Positions 1 through 6,359 of a stretch of DNA of 8,154 bases are shown piece by piece. The stretch covers positions 1 to 8,154 of the forward strand of contig CAYHCE010000072.1 in NCBI GenBank assembly GCA_964355015.1. The letters are read 5' to 3'. Each line of letters opens with the position of its first letter. Position 1 is the first letter of the stretch. The notes below the pieces were generated by a model that saw nothing but the letters and a program-made list of their open reading frames with translations, was not told where the DNA came from and did not search any database. The position numbers were made by a program, and so were the translations under genes. The DNA comes from CAYHCE01 sp964355015. GTDB taxonomy: Bacteria; Cyanobacteriota; Cyanobacteriia; PCC-6307; Cyanobiaceae.

Positions 1-180
1 GGGGAAACCCGCCACCAGCGGCAATGTAACGCAATATTGCGGGATGTGTGGGGGCGTCAGGGGGCGGGGCGCCGCCGCCGGGCGCTGCTGCAGGCCGGGG
101 CTGCCGGCGGGGCCTTCACCGGCGCCCTTCCCGTAACCTCTCTGCCAACCGTGCTCGCGCCTGTCGTGGCCCAGGTGCAG
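1..180 (+). other. csaB upstream region, possibly coding an N-terminal extension
   Basis: This stretch precedes the likely csaB ATG. It begins with a short AT-richer patch (about 23-38, containing CAATATT) that could be part of a promoter, but no clear -35/-10 pair can be assigned. From the TTG at 37 or the GTG at 46 the csaB frame is open without a stop. About 48 residues would be added, including an arginine run (RRRR), a small-residue hydrophobic stretch (ALLQAGAAGGAF) and VVAQ near the end, which looks like a Tat signal. Third codon positions are mostly G or C, as in coding DNA, but any frame tends to show this in such GC-rich sequence. No Shine-Dalgarno is seen before TTG 37, GTG 46, GTG 151 or ATG 181. 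I favour ATG 181, with the extension unproven. Confidence 0.35.
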
Positions 181-1224
181 ATGCGTCGAACCCCTCTGCT
201 CTGTGGCTACTACGGCGAACACAACCTCGGCGATGACGCCCTGCTCGAGGCCCTGCTGCGGCAGCTACCGGCAGGAGCTGATCCCCTTGTCACCGCCTTC
301 GACGAAGCAGAGGTGCGCCAACGGCACGGCGTTCGCACCTGCCCCCGGCGCAGCTTCGCCGCGGTGCGCAACGCCCTGGGTGGCTGCGACGCGCTGGTGC
401 TGGGCGGCGGCAGTCTGTTGCAGGACAGCACCAGTTTCCGCAGCCTGCTCTATTACGCGGCTCTGATCCTGTCCTGCCGGCTCCAGGGCAAGCCGGTCCT
501 GCTCTGGGGGCAGGGGCTCGGACCGCTGCACCGCCGGCGCAGCCGGCTGCTGGTGCGGCGGCTGCTGGGGCTCGTGCAGGCGATTAGCTGGCGGGATCCC
601 GCTTCGGCGACACTCGCGGACGCCTGGGGGATCCCGGCTGAACGGGGCAGCGATCCGGTCTGGTCGCTGCCGCCGCGCCAATGGCGCGGCAGGGGCGGCC
701 CTGTCGTGCTCTGCTGGCGGCCCACCGCTCTGCTGCAGGGCGAGGCCTGGCAGCCGCTGCTGCAGGCCCTGGATCGGCTGGCGGCCGCTCAGGGCCGCGA
801 GGTGCTCTGGCTGCCCTTCCACCGTGACCAGGATCGGGGTCTGCTGGATGGGTTGCGGAATCAGGGTCTGGTACCGGATCGCCTCTCAGTCCGAAGCCGT
901 GAGGTCAGGGTGGAGCGACCCGAGGAGGCGATGGATCTGTTTGCTGACGCTGGGCTGGTGCTGTCGATGCGGCTGCATGGCCTGATCCTGGCCGCCCTCT
1001 CGGGAGCTCCCTGCGTTGCCCTCAGCTACGACCCGAAGGTGCGTGCGGCCGCCGAAGGCCTGGGCTGCGGCTGCGAAGATCTGGATCAGCCTGGCAAGGA
1101 TCCCGGCCAGCTCAGCCGTGACTGGCAGACGGCCCTGGATCAGCCCCCCGACCGCGAGCGGATCGTGGCCCTCACCAGGGCGACCCGGGTGCATGGGGAG
1201 ATGCTCGCGCGCTGGTTCGGGTGA
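181..1224 (+). CDS. csaB: polysaccharide pyruvyl transferase CsaB
   Basis: A 347-residue protein of the polysaccharide pyruvyl transferase family (PS_pyruv_trans). These enzymes move pyruvate from phosphoenolpyruvate onto a sugar, as a ketal, on a cell-wall-linked polysaccharide. In bacteria with SLH-domain proteins this pyruvylated polymer is the anchor for the SLH domains; in cyanobacteria it is thought to tether outer-membrane SLH porins. Visible signatures, numbered from ATG 181, are GYYGEHNLGDDALLEALL (9-26), LGGGSLLQD (74-82), GQGLGP (110-115), WRDPASA (137-143), SDPVW (157-161) and MRLHGLILAALSG (263-275, with R264 and H266). This start puts the GYYG motif next to the N-terminus, as is usual for the family; an in-frame extension to TTG 37 is possible. 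The protein is probably cytoplasmic. The gene converges on the mscS-type gene 34 bases away. The identity is secure; the acceptor polymer is inferred. Confidence 0.92.
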   Translation: MRRTPLLCGYYGEHNLGDDALLEALLRQLPAGADPLVTAFDEAEVRQRHGVRTCPRRSFAAVRNALGGCDALVLGGGSLLQDSTSFRSLLYYAALILSCRLQGKPVLLWGQGLGPLHRRRSRLLVRRLLGLVQAISWRDPASATLADAWGIPAERGSDPVWSLPPRQWRGRGGPVVLCWRPTALLQGEAWQPLLQALDRLAAAQGREVLWLPFHRDQDRGLLDGLRNQGLVPDRLSVRSREVRVERPEEAMDLFADAGLVLSMRLHGLILAALSGAPCVALSYDPKVRAAAEGLGCGCEDLDQPGKDPGQLSRDWQTALDQPPDRERIVALTRATRVHGEMLARWFG

Positions 1225-1236
1225 AGGAACCAGCGC
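1209..1236. terminator. Hairpin at the csaB/mscS convergence, possible bidirectional terminator
   Basis: A perfect 10-bp inverted repeat: GCGCTGGTTC (1209-1218) pairs with GAACCAGCGC (1227-1236) around an 8-base loop that contains the csaB TGA (1222-1224). It sits between two convergent genes, where a shared terminator is expected. The tail is only TT on the plus strand and no T-run is seen on the minus strand, so it is not a canonical intrinsic terminator. It may instead be a 3'-end stability hairpin. Confidence 0.45.
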
Positions 1237-1258
1237 TTAAGGAACCACAGCTTGGGGG

Positions 1259-2095
1259 TCAGTTGCTGGTGGGGCTGGTTGCCATGGCGACAGGGATGCG
1301 CGGCACCGGGAAACCGTTGGCGCCAAGAACATCCACGATCATGCGGTTGGTGTCGAAGTACACCTGCCAGTAGTTGTCCGTGTGGGTGTAGGGGCGGACG
1401 GCCAGCCTGGGTCCCCGCTCCGTGAATTCGAGCACCTCCACGTCGCCCGCCATGCCTTCGTACTGGTTGGGAACCCGCTTGAGGCCCTCCTTGAGCAGCG
1501 CGATGGCACGGCCCACATCGGCAGAATTGTCCAGCTGAGCCACAAGCTCCACCCGGCGGAAGCTGTGGACGGAATAGTTCTGGATGTTGTCACTGAACAG
1601 CTTGCCGTTCGGGACGATGTTGCGGACGTTGTCCGGTGCCTGGATCGAGGTGACGAACATGCCGATCTCCTCCACCGTGCCGGTGACGCCCGCGGCGGTG
1701 ATGAAGTCCCCCACGCTGAACGGCCGGAAGACCTGCAGGAAGACGCCGGCGGCGAAGTTGCCGAGCATGCCGCTCCAGGCGGCACCGATCGCCACACCGG
1801 CACCGGCCAGCAGGGCGGCGAAGCTGGCCGTTTCGATCCCGAAGAAACCAAGGATGGCCACCACCAGAATCACCCGCAGCACCGCAGCGAGGATGTTGAG
1901 CAGATAGCTCGCGACGGTGGCGTCGAGGTTGCTGTGGCGCAGGCTGCCCCTCAGCAGCCGAACGGCGAACTGGATCAGCCAGCCTCCGACGATCCAGAGG
2001 GCGACCGCCCCGACCAGCTTGAACAGGAAGGGGACGACAGTGGTGGCGATCAGGACGGCCAGTTCCGGCACGGGGTTCTTCGCAAGACCCTTCAA
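1259..2095 (-). CDS. MscS-family small-conductance mechanosensitive channel
   Basis: A 278-residue membrane channel of the MscS type, which opens under membrane tension and releases solutes during osmotic downshock. Hydrophobic segments lie at about 18-46 (TM1), 62-85 (TM2) and 90-120 (TM3). The pore-lining TM3 is rich in Ala and Gly (AALLAGAGVAIGAAWSGMLG), as is typical. The beta domain follows, with FRPFSVGDFI (123-132), GTVEEI (139-144) and the hallmark VPNGK (161-165). A C-terminal alpha/beta region ends in FPVPRIPVA. The size is that of the compact cyanobacterial paralogs. The start is a TTG (2093-2095), because an in-frame TGA lies two codons upstream and there is no Met before TM1; GTG at 2071 is the alternative. 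The Shine-Dalgarno is weak. It lies 136 bases downstream of rpmB on the same strand and converges on csaB. The family is certain; ion preference and subfamily are not. Confidence 0.93.
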   Translation of the reverse strand: MKGLAKNPVPELAVLIATTVVPFLFKLVGAVALWIVGGWLIQFAVRLLRGSLRHSNLDATVASYLLNILAAVLRVILVVAILGFFGIETASFAALLAGAGVAIGAAWSGMLGNFAAGVFLQVFRPFSVGDFITAAGVTGTVEEIGMFVTSIQAPDNVRNIVPNGKLFSDNIQNYSVHSFRRVELVAQLDNSADVGRAIALLKEGLKRVPNQYEGMAGDVEVLEFTERGPRLAVRPYTHTDNYWQVYFDTNRMIVDVLGANGFPVPRIPVAMATSPTSN

Positions 2096-2214
2096 GGATG
2101 GTCAGCGACCTGCCGGTCGTCAATCAGCCTCCCGTCCCAGCGCTCCAGCCGGGTGGGCTGTGCCAGCACCTCCTGACCTCAGCCATGGGCGCCCGCAGAT
2201 CCCTGCAGCACCAG

Positions 2215-2233
2215 GAGCGGTCGAAGACCGCTC
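2215..2233 (-). terminator. Stem-loop overlapping the rpmB stop codon
   Basis: An 8-bp perfect stem, GAGCGGTC (2215-2222) with GACCGCTC (2226-2233), has a 3-base loop (TTC on the minus strand). Its upstream arm overlaps the rpmB TGA (2232-2234). CCAGG/CCTGG (2211-2215 and 2238-2242) could give an alternative outer pairing. No T-run follows on the minus strand, so it could be a weak terminator or an mRNA 3'-end stabiliser before mscS. Confidence 0.4.
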
Positions 2234-2468
2234 AGATCCTGGCCAGGTTGATGCCCAGTTCACGGGCGTAGGCGCCGAGACCTTTCTTCTGGATGGTGCG
2301 CAGGGTGCGGGTGGCGACGCGGAGTTTCACCCAGCGGTTGCCCTCGGCCCACCACAGCCGGCGCTCCTGCAGGTTCACCTGCTGGAGTTTCTTGGTACGC
2401 ACATGGGAATGGCTGACGGCCATGCCGTTGTTGGCGCGCTTGCCGGTGAGCTGGCAGACCCGGGACAT
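2232..2468 (-). CDS. rpmB: 50S ribosomal protein bL28
   Basis: A 78-residue, strongly basic protein matching bacterial ribosomal protein L28, a structural component of the large subunit. The N-terminal signature MSRVCQLTGKR is followed by NNGMAVSHSHVRTKK. The middle has the conserved RRLWWAEGNRWVKLRV pattern, and the C-terminal half has the TRTLRTIQKKGL motif. The length is normal for cyanobacterial L28. Only one Cys (C5) is present, so this is a zinc-independent form. The start at ATG 2468 matches the universal MS(R/K)VC N-terminus. A GAAGG sits only 2 bases upstream, closer than usual for a Shine-Dalgarno. An in-frame TTG at 2486 would add six residues and is unlikely. It lies alone between htpG and the mscS-type gene, with its own promoter-like site upstream. 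Confidence 0.97.
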   Translation of the reverse strand: MSRVCQLTGKRANNGMAVSHSHVRTKKLQQVNLQERRLWWAEGNRWVKLRVATRTLRTIQKKGLGAYARELGINLARI

Positions 2469-2807
2469 GACCTTCAACCGAAACAACGAAGGGGGTTTGC
2501 CCCAGTGGGTGAGTGTATCAAAGCGGTCTCAGGCTGTGGGCTGAGGCGCTTCTCTGGAGTGATCGCGCCAGAACACGTGCTCCATCCCACCTGTCGGCCA
2601 ACGGCAGCCAGCCCAAGCTGACCGGTGCACCCTGGCGGGAACCCTGCTCTCCCGCTCCTTCGTCGTGCGGGGGTACGGTTGAAGCCCGTCTCCGGGTGGG
2701 GCCGCAGCTGCTCTGTCGACTGACGCAACGCTGCTCACCCAGCACCGATTCCTAGCTTGGGAAGCCTTTCGGCGCCGCCGCCAGGCGCGAGGCCTCCGGG
2801 CCGTGAC
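2469..2807. other. Intergenic region between htpG and rpmB, no gene seen
   Basis: This is a 339-base gap between two co-directional minus-strand genes. Reading both strands I find no protein with recognisable features and no tRNA fold. Near rpmB it holds the likely rpmB promoter (2512-2520) and a leader containing GGGG-TTTG-CCCC (2492-2503, a 4-bp stem). In the middle there is a 4-bp CCCG-TCTC-CGGG pairing (near 2683-2696). Next to the htpG stop lie several small inverted repeats: GGCC/GGCC (2791-2802), GCGCC/GGCGC (2772-2788), and on the minus strand a GCC-GAAA-GGC mini-hairpin (2764-2773). None is followed by a convincing T-run, so the htpG terminator cannot be assigned firmly. The remainder is featureless, and a small RNA cannot be ruled out. 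Confidence 0.55.
2512..2520 (-). promoter_or_regulatory. Extended -10 promoter element upstream of rpmB
   Basis: On the minus strand the sequence reads TGATACACT, which matches TGnTAnAnT, an extended -10 (TG-A-TACACT). No good -35 is found 16-18 bases upstream, as is common for extended -10 promoters. Transcription would start near 2505 and give a leader of about 37 bases before the rpmB ATG. This is inferred from pattern only. Confidence 0.42.
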
Positions 2808-4709
2808 TCAGAGCCCCCTCTCCATCAGCTGGCCCATGAGATTGCAGCTGCGCTGCTGGAAGCCGGCCAGTTGGTTCGGGTCAAGGCCGCCCACCGCCAG
2901 GCGGGCCATCTCGTAGAGGTGACGGCTCAGGTCGTCGGCCAGCTGCTGACTGGGAGAGTGGGCGCTGCTGCCGGTGATCACCGAGCCGGCCGAGAGTCTG
3001 AGCAGTCCCTCCACCAGGCGATGCCTGCGGTTGATCAGCAGGACATGGTGATCGGGCAGCCCGGGCAGGCGCTGCTCCATCAGGGCGCCCATGTCGTTGA
3101 TGCGGCGCATCTGCTCGGGCAGCAGGATCAGGGCCGCCGGGGCGTTGTCCCCCTTGAGCGCCTGCACCTGGATCGTGACCTTGTCGTTGGCCAGGGCGCT
3201 CTTGAAGAGCTGCCGCAGCTTCTCGGAGGCATCCATGCCGTCGGCATCGGCGATCTCGCTCTCCTTCTCCTGCAGGGAGTCGTCAAGCTCGGCATCCACC
3301 CGCTGAAACTTCAGATCCTCATGGCGGTACTCCAGCCAGGGAAAAAACTGAGTGTCGATGAACGTATCCGCCAGCAGCACTTCGGCCTCCTGGCTCTTCC
3401 ACAGGGCCAGGGCACCGGCCTGGCCGGCCTCATCGGTGCAGTAGAGGATGCGCTTGCTGTCGTGTTCGGCCAGGCGGCTGCGGTACCCGGCCAGGGTGGT
3501 GTAGGCCTTGTCGCCGGCGGGGATCGGGTCAGGGCTGTCGCCCTCGCCGGCGGTTGCCGTCGTGCCGAACAGAACCAGGTCGGCCACCTGATCGGCGAAC
3601 TTCTCATCCTCCATGGCGCCGATCTTGATGAACGGAGCCAATGACTCCCAGATCTCCGCATAGCGCTTTGGATCGCTGTTGTGCAGCTCCTTGAGCCGAT
3701 CACCAACCTTCTTGGCCACGAAGCCACCGATGGAGCGCACGCGACGGTCGGTCTGGAGGGCCGAGCGGCTCACGTTCAGCGGGATGTCGGGCGAGTCGAT
3801 CACACCGCGCAGCGGCAGCAGGTAGCGGGGCACAACTTCCTTGATGGAGTCGCTTACGAACACCTGGTTGCAGTAGAGCTTGATCTCACCCTTTTCCCAG
3901 TCGGCTCGGCCTGAAATCCTGGGGAAGTAGAGGATGCCCTGCAGGTTGTAGGGATAGTCGGTGTTGAGGTGCACCCACAGCAGCGGGTCACCCTGGAATG
4001 GATACAGGTAACGGTAGAGCTCGATGTAGTCTTCGTCGCTGAGGTCGCGGGGGCTCTTCCGCCACGGGGCCTCCCTTCTGTTCACCGCTTCGCCTTCCAG
4101 CTGCACCTCCACAGGCATGAAGTCGCAGTAGGTGGTGATCAGGGTGCGGATGCGCGCCGGCTCGATGTACTCAAGCTCCTCCTCCATCAGGTGAAGGATC
4201 ACGTCGGTGCCGGGCTCGCCGCGCTCGGCGTCCCCCAGGCTGAAGTTGGGAGAGCCATCACAGCTCCAGCGGACGGCCTCACTGCCGGGGCGGGCGCTGA
4301 GACTCACCAGCTCGACCTGCCTGGCGACCATGAAGCTGGAGTAGAAGCCCAGGCCGAAGTGGCCGATGATCGCGTCGCTCTCCTGCTTGTACTTCTCGAG
4401 AAAATCTTCGGCGCTCGAGAAGGCCACCTGATTGATGTAGCGCTTCACCTCATCGGCGGTCATGCCGATGCCGTTGTCGCTGATGGTGAGGGTCTTCGCC
4501 TCTCGGTCGATGCGGATCCGCAGGCTGCCCTCGGGGCCTTCGCTGCAGTCGCCGGCCATGGCGGCCATGCGGCGCTTGCTGATTGCATCCACCCCGTTGC
4601 TCACCAGTTCCCGCAGGAACACCTCATGGCCGGAATAGACGGCCTTCTTGATGATCGGGAAGATGTTCTCGGTGTGGATCTGAATCTGGCCCTGCTCCAG
4701 CACCGCCAT
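2808..4709 (-). CDS. htpG: Molecular chaperone HtpG (Hsp90 family)
   Basis: A 633-residue bacterial Hsp90, an ATP-driven dimeric cytosolic chaperone. The N-terminal GHKL ATPase domain shows FLRELVSNGVDAI (31-43, with catalytic E34 and N38), SDNGIGM (77-83, D78 contacting adenine in the family) and GHFGLGFYSSF (116-126), with the GTD near 167-169. The middle domain starts around 215 and includes LYRYLYPFQGDPLLW, YPYNLQGILYFPR and IPLNVSRSALQ (309-319), whose R315 corresponds to the ATP-contacting arginine. The C-terminal dimerisation domain follows, with no MEEVD tail, as in bacteria. 'SNGVDA' replaces the usual 'SNASDA', a variant I associate with cyanobacterial HtpG. The full length and ATG start fit the family. 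No CIRCE operator was seen upstream; a poor TTGAGC-17-CTAGGG pair (4742-4770) is the only promoter candidate. It lies 118 bases after the ferredoxin gene, so co-transcription is possible but unproven. Confidence 0.98.
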   Translation of the reverse strand: MAVLEQGQIQIHTENIFPIIKKAVYSGHEVFLRELVSNGVDAISKRRMAAMAGDCSEGPEGSLRIRIDREAKTLTISDNGIGMTADEVKRYINQVAFSSAEDFLEKYKQESDAIIGHFGLGFYSSFMVARQVELVSLSARPGSEAVRWSCDGSPNFSLGDAERGEPGTDVILHLMEEELEYIEPARIRTLITTYCDFMPVEVQLEGEAVNRREAPWRKSPRDLSDEDYIELYRYLYPFQGDPLLWVHLNTDYPYNLQGILYFPRISGRADWEKGEIKLYCNQVFVSDSIKEVVPRYLLPLRGVIDSPDIPLNVSRSALQTDRRVRSIGGFVAKKVGDRLKELHNSDPKRYAEIWESLAPFIKIGAMEDEKFADQVADLVLFGTTATAGEGDSPDPIPAGDKAYTTLAGYRSRLAEHDSKRILYCTDEAGQAGALALWKSQEAEVLLADTFIDTQFFPWLEYRHEDLKFQRVDAELDDSLQEKESEIADADGMDASEKLRQLFKSALANDKVTIQVQALKGDNAPAALILLPEQMRRINDMGALMEQRLPGLPDHHVLLINRRHRLVEGLLRLSAGSVITGSSAHSPSQQLADDLSRHLYEMARLAVGGLDPNQLAGFQQRSCNLMGQLMERGL

Positions 4710-4798
4710 GGGTCCGCCGATTTCGAAAGGGAATGGAGCGACCCTAGGGGCAGGATCCGGCAGCGCTCAAGGCGGGTGTGGGAGGGGTCTCCGAACCT

Positions 4799-4816
4799 GT
4801 CGGCACCCTTGCCGGC
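4799..4816 (-). terminator. Small hairpin between the ferredoxin and htpG genes
   Basis: GTCGGCA (4799-4805) can pair with TGCCGGC (4810-4816), giving 7 pairs including one G-U, around a 4-base loop. It lies 12 bases past the ferredoxin stop. No T-run follows on the minus strand, so it may only attenuate transcription into htpG. Confidence 0.28.
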
Positions 4817-4827
4817 TCGGGCGGGCT

Positions 4828-5052
4828 TCAGCCGCGACGCTGGAGATCGCCCCGTTCCTCGGCCAGGATCGCCCCTTCCACCGGGCAGACCTGAAGACAG
4901 ATCCCGCAGTCGATGCAGGTATCGAAATCGATCCAGTAGAAACCCGTCGCCTTGGCGTTGGCCCCCGTGCCCGGGTGGATGCAGGCCACCGGGCAGGCGT
5001 CGACGCAGTCGGCCACGCCCTCGCAGATGTCCGTGACGATGCTGTGGGCCAT
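4828..5052 (-). CDS. Bacterial-type two-cluster [4Fe-4S]/[3Fe-4S] ferredoxin
   Basis: A 74-residue soluble electron carrier with two Fe-S cluster motifs and nothing else. The first half has C10-x5-C16-x3-C20-P, then C24. The second half has C46-x2-C49-x2-C52-x3-C56-P, inside FDTCIDCGICLQVCPVEGAI. By analogy with seven-iron ferredoxins, C20, C46, C49 and C52 would hold a [4Fe-4S] cluster, and C10, C16 and C56 the other cluster, probably [3Fe-4S]. C24 would be the non-ligand Cys seen at that place in Azotobacter FdI. It is not PsaC, which is longer and has two regular CxxCxxCxxxCP motifs. The sequence (CEGVADCVDACPVACIHPG) resembles the small cyanobacterial ferredoxin of the Synechocystis ssr3184 type; that parallel is from memory. 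The start is ATG 5052, without a clear Shine-Dalgarno. It is 30 bases downstream of hisZ and likely on the same transcript. The partner enzyme is unknown. Confidence 0.93.
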   Translation of the reverse strand: MAHSIVTDICEGVADCVDACPVACIHPGTGANAKATGFYWIDFDTCIDCGICLQVCPVEGAILAEERGDLQRRG

Positions 5053-5082
5053 GGAACCGCTGCGGCGCGAACGCCGCCGATC

Positions 5083-6303
5083 CTAGAAATCAGCGCAGCG
5101 CCCGTCGCGGCAGGCCTGGGCTGCGGTTCCGTTCACCCATTCAAGAGCGACCGAACCCCGCAGCAGGGCCTCCGCTTCGGCCCGATCTCGGCTGGCGCAG
5201 GGTTCGGGCAGCAGCTCGGCCGCCACGCCCTGGCGGTGCAGACTGTCCAGCCGCTCCAGCGCCGTCGCCAGCGCCCCGGCATGGTCGTAGGCCACCAGCA
5301 GGGGCTGCTCGGCCGACTCCCGGCTGCCAGGGTGGTGCAGCAGGTCCCGGATCTCCTCGATCACGAAGCCGAATCCAACCCCGGCAGCCTCGGCCGGATC
5401 GGCGCCGAACCGGCCGACGAGGGCGTCGTAGCGACCGCCGCTGGCGATCTCCACCGGTGCCTCGACCCCCTGGCAGACCAGCTTCAGCACGATCCCGTCG
5501 TAGAGGTCGAAATGGGGCTGGAAGCTCGGATCCAGCTGCAAGCCCACCCCGAGGCGCTCGGCCGTCGGGGTCACGATCGCCAGGGTGGCGGCCAGATCGT
5601 CAAGGAGCGGGGTGGCTCCCAGGTGCTGGCTCAGCTGCTCCAGCACCCTTGCCGGTTCCCCCCGCAGACGCATCAGCTCCTGCAGCTGGATCAGCTGCTC
5701 CTCCGGCAGCGGCAGGGCCGCCAGCGCCAGGGGATCGAAGCCGGTGAGCGCCTGGCGGCAGGAGGTGCGGTGCACGATCGCCACGCGGTCCAGCAGGGCG
5801 GAGAGCACCCCGTGATGTCCCACCAGCAGGCAGGGCCGGTGGCGGGTCTGGAGCCCGAGGGTTTCGGTGCAGGCCAGCAGCAGGGCCATCAGTTCCGCAT
5901 CGGCGGCCGCCGAGCGCACCCCCAGCAGTTCCACGCCGCTCTGCAGCTGTTCGCTGAGGCGCTGGCCGCCGCCGTCGCCGGTGAAGGTGCGGAACGTGCT
6001 TCCCTCCGCCCAGAGGCGCAGCGGTCGAGGGCGGTCGGCCAGCCGGGTGCAGGCGGCCCGTGCGATCGAGGCGGTCAGTTCCGGCCGCAGGCCGAGCGGT
6101 TCTTCGGCCGCCAGCCGCACCACCTCCCGTTCGGCGATGCCGCCGCCGGCCTCCAGGGTGTCGAGCCGTTCCACAGCTGGCGGCGCCACCTCCTGATAGC
6201 CCCACAACCGGTAGACCGCAGCCAGCCTCTCGCAGAGGCGGCGGTTCCGGTCCACCTGACGGGGGTTCAGATCCCTGGCACCGGCGGCGGGTTGCAGGGC
6301 CAT
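5083..6303 (-). CDS. hisZ: ATP phosphoribosyltransferase regulatory subunit HisZ
   Basis: A 406-residue paralog of histidyl-tRNA synthetase that acts with a short-form HisG at the first step of histidine synthesis (ATP + PRPP to phosphoribosyl-ATP) and gives histidine feedback control. The class II synthetase-like core shows GARDLNP near the N-terminus (8-14), LRPELTASIARAA (72-84, motif 2-like), FRTF...GQRLSEQLQSGVELLG (104-128) and GGRYDALV (289-296). HisRS catalytic signatures are changed: the RGLDYY region reads FDLYDGIV (265-272), and the motif 3 arginine segment reads GFVIEEI (312-318). This argues for HisZ rather than HisS. Residues 333-395 (QPLLVAYDHAGALATALERL onward) resemble a reduced anticodon-binding-like domain. 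The start is ATG 6303, which gives the typical MALQPAAGARDLNP beginning; the frame stays open far upstream, but inside the phosphatase gene. It is 56 bases after that gene and 30 before the ferredoxin. hisG is not in the window. Confidence 0.93.
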   Translation of the reverse strand: MALQPAAGARDLNPRQVDRNRRLCERLAAVYRLWGYQEVAPPAVERLDTLEAGGGIAEREVVRLAAEEPLGLRPELTASIARAACTRLADRPRPLRLWAEGSTFRTFTGDGGGQRLSEQLQSGVELLGVRSAAADAELMALLLACTETLGLQTRHRPCLLVGHHGVLSALLDRVAIVHRTSCRQALTGFDPLALAALPLPEEQLIQLQELMRLRGEPARVLEQLSQHLGATPLLDDLAATLAIVTPTAERLGVGLQLDPSFQPHFDLYDGIVLKLVCQGVEAPVEIASGGRYDALVGRFGADPAEAAGVGFGFVIEEIRDLLHHPGSRESAEQPLLVAYDHAGALATALERLDSLHRQGVAAELLPEPCASRDRAEAEALLRGSVALEWVNGTAAQACRDGRCADF

Positions 6304-6359
6304 GGGGGAGAGCGGGGGGCGAGGGACTGGGCTGGATCCTATGGAGCGGTCTCGCCGCC

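Noticed and set aside
24..39. NtcA-type site GTA-N8-TAC upstream of csaB
   Set aside because: GTA is present at 26-28, but the 3' half reads TTG instead of TAC.
1382..2176. Plus-strand open frame opposite the MscS-type gene
   Set aside because: Low-complexity Asp/Glu/Gln/Gly-rich product with no domain; explained as a shadow of the channel gene.
2520..2760. Small plus- and minus-strand open frames of 69-84 codons in the htpG-rpmB gap
   Set aside because: They overlap each other in several frames, have no Shine-Dalgarno and no recognisable composition or motif.
4710..4827. CIRCE (HrcA) heat-shock operator or a clear sigma-70 promoter before htpG
   Set aside because: No TTAGCACTC/GAGTGCTAA repeat is present. 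The best hexamer pair (TTGAGC, 17 bases, CTAGGG at 4742-4770) has a poor -10.
4828..5052. PsaC (photosystem I iron-sulfur subunit)
   Set aside because: Length, N-terminus and Cys spacing differ. PsaC has two regular CxxCxxCxxxCP motifs and about 81 residues.
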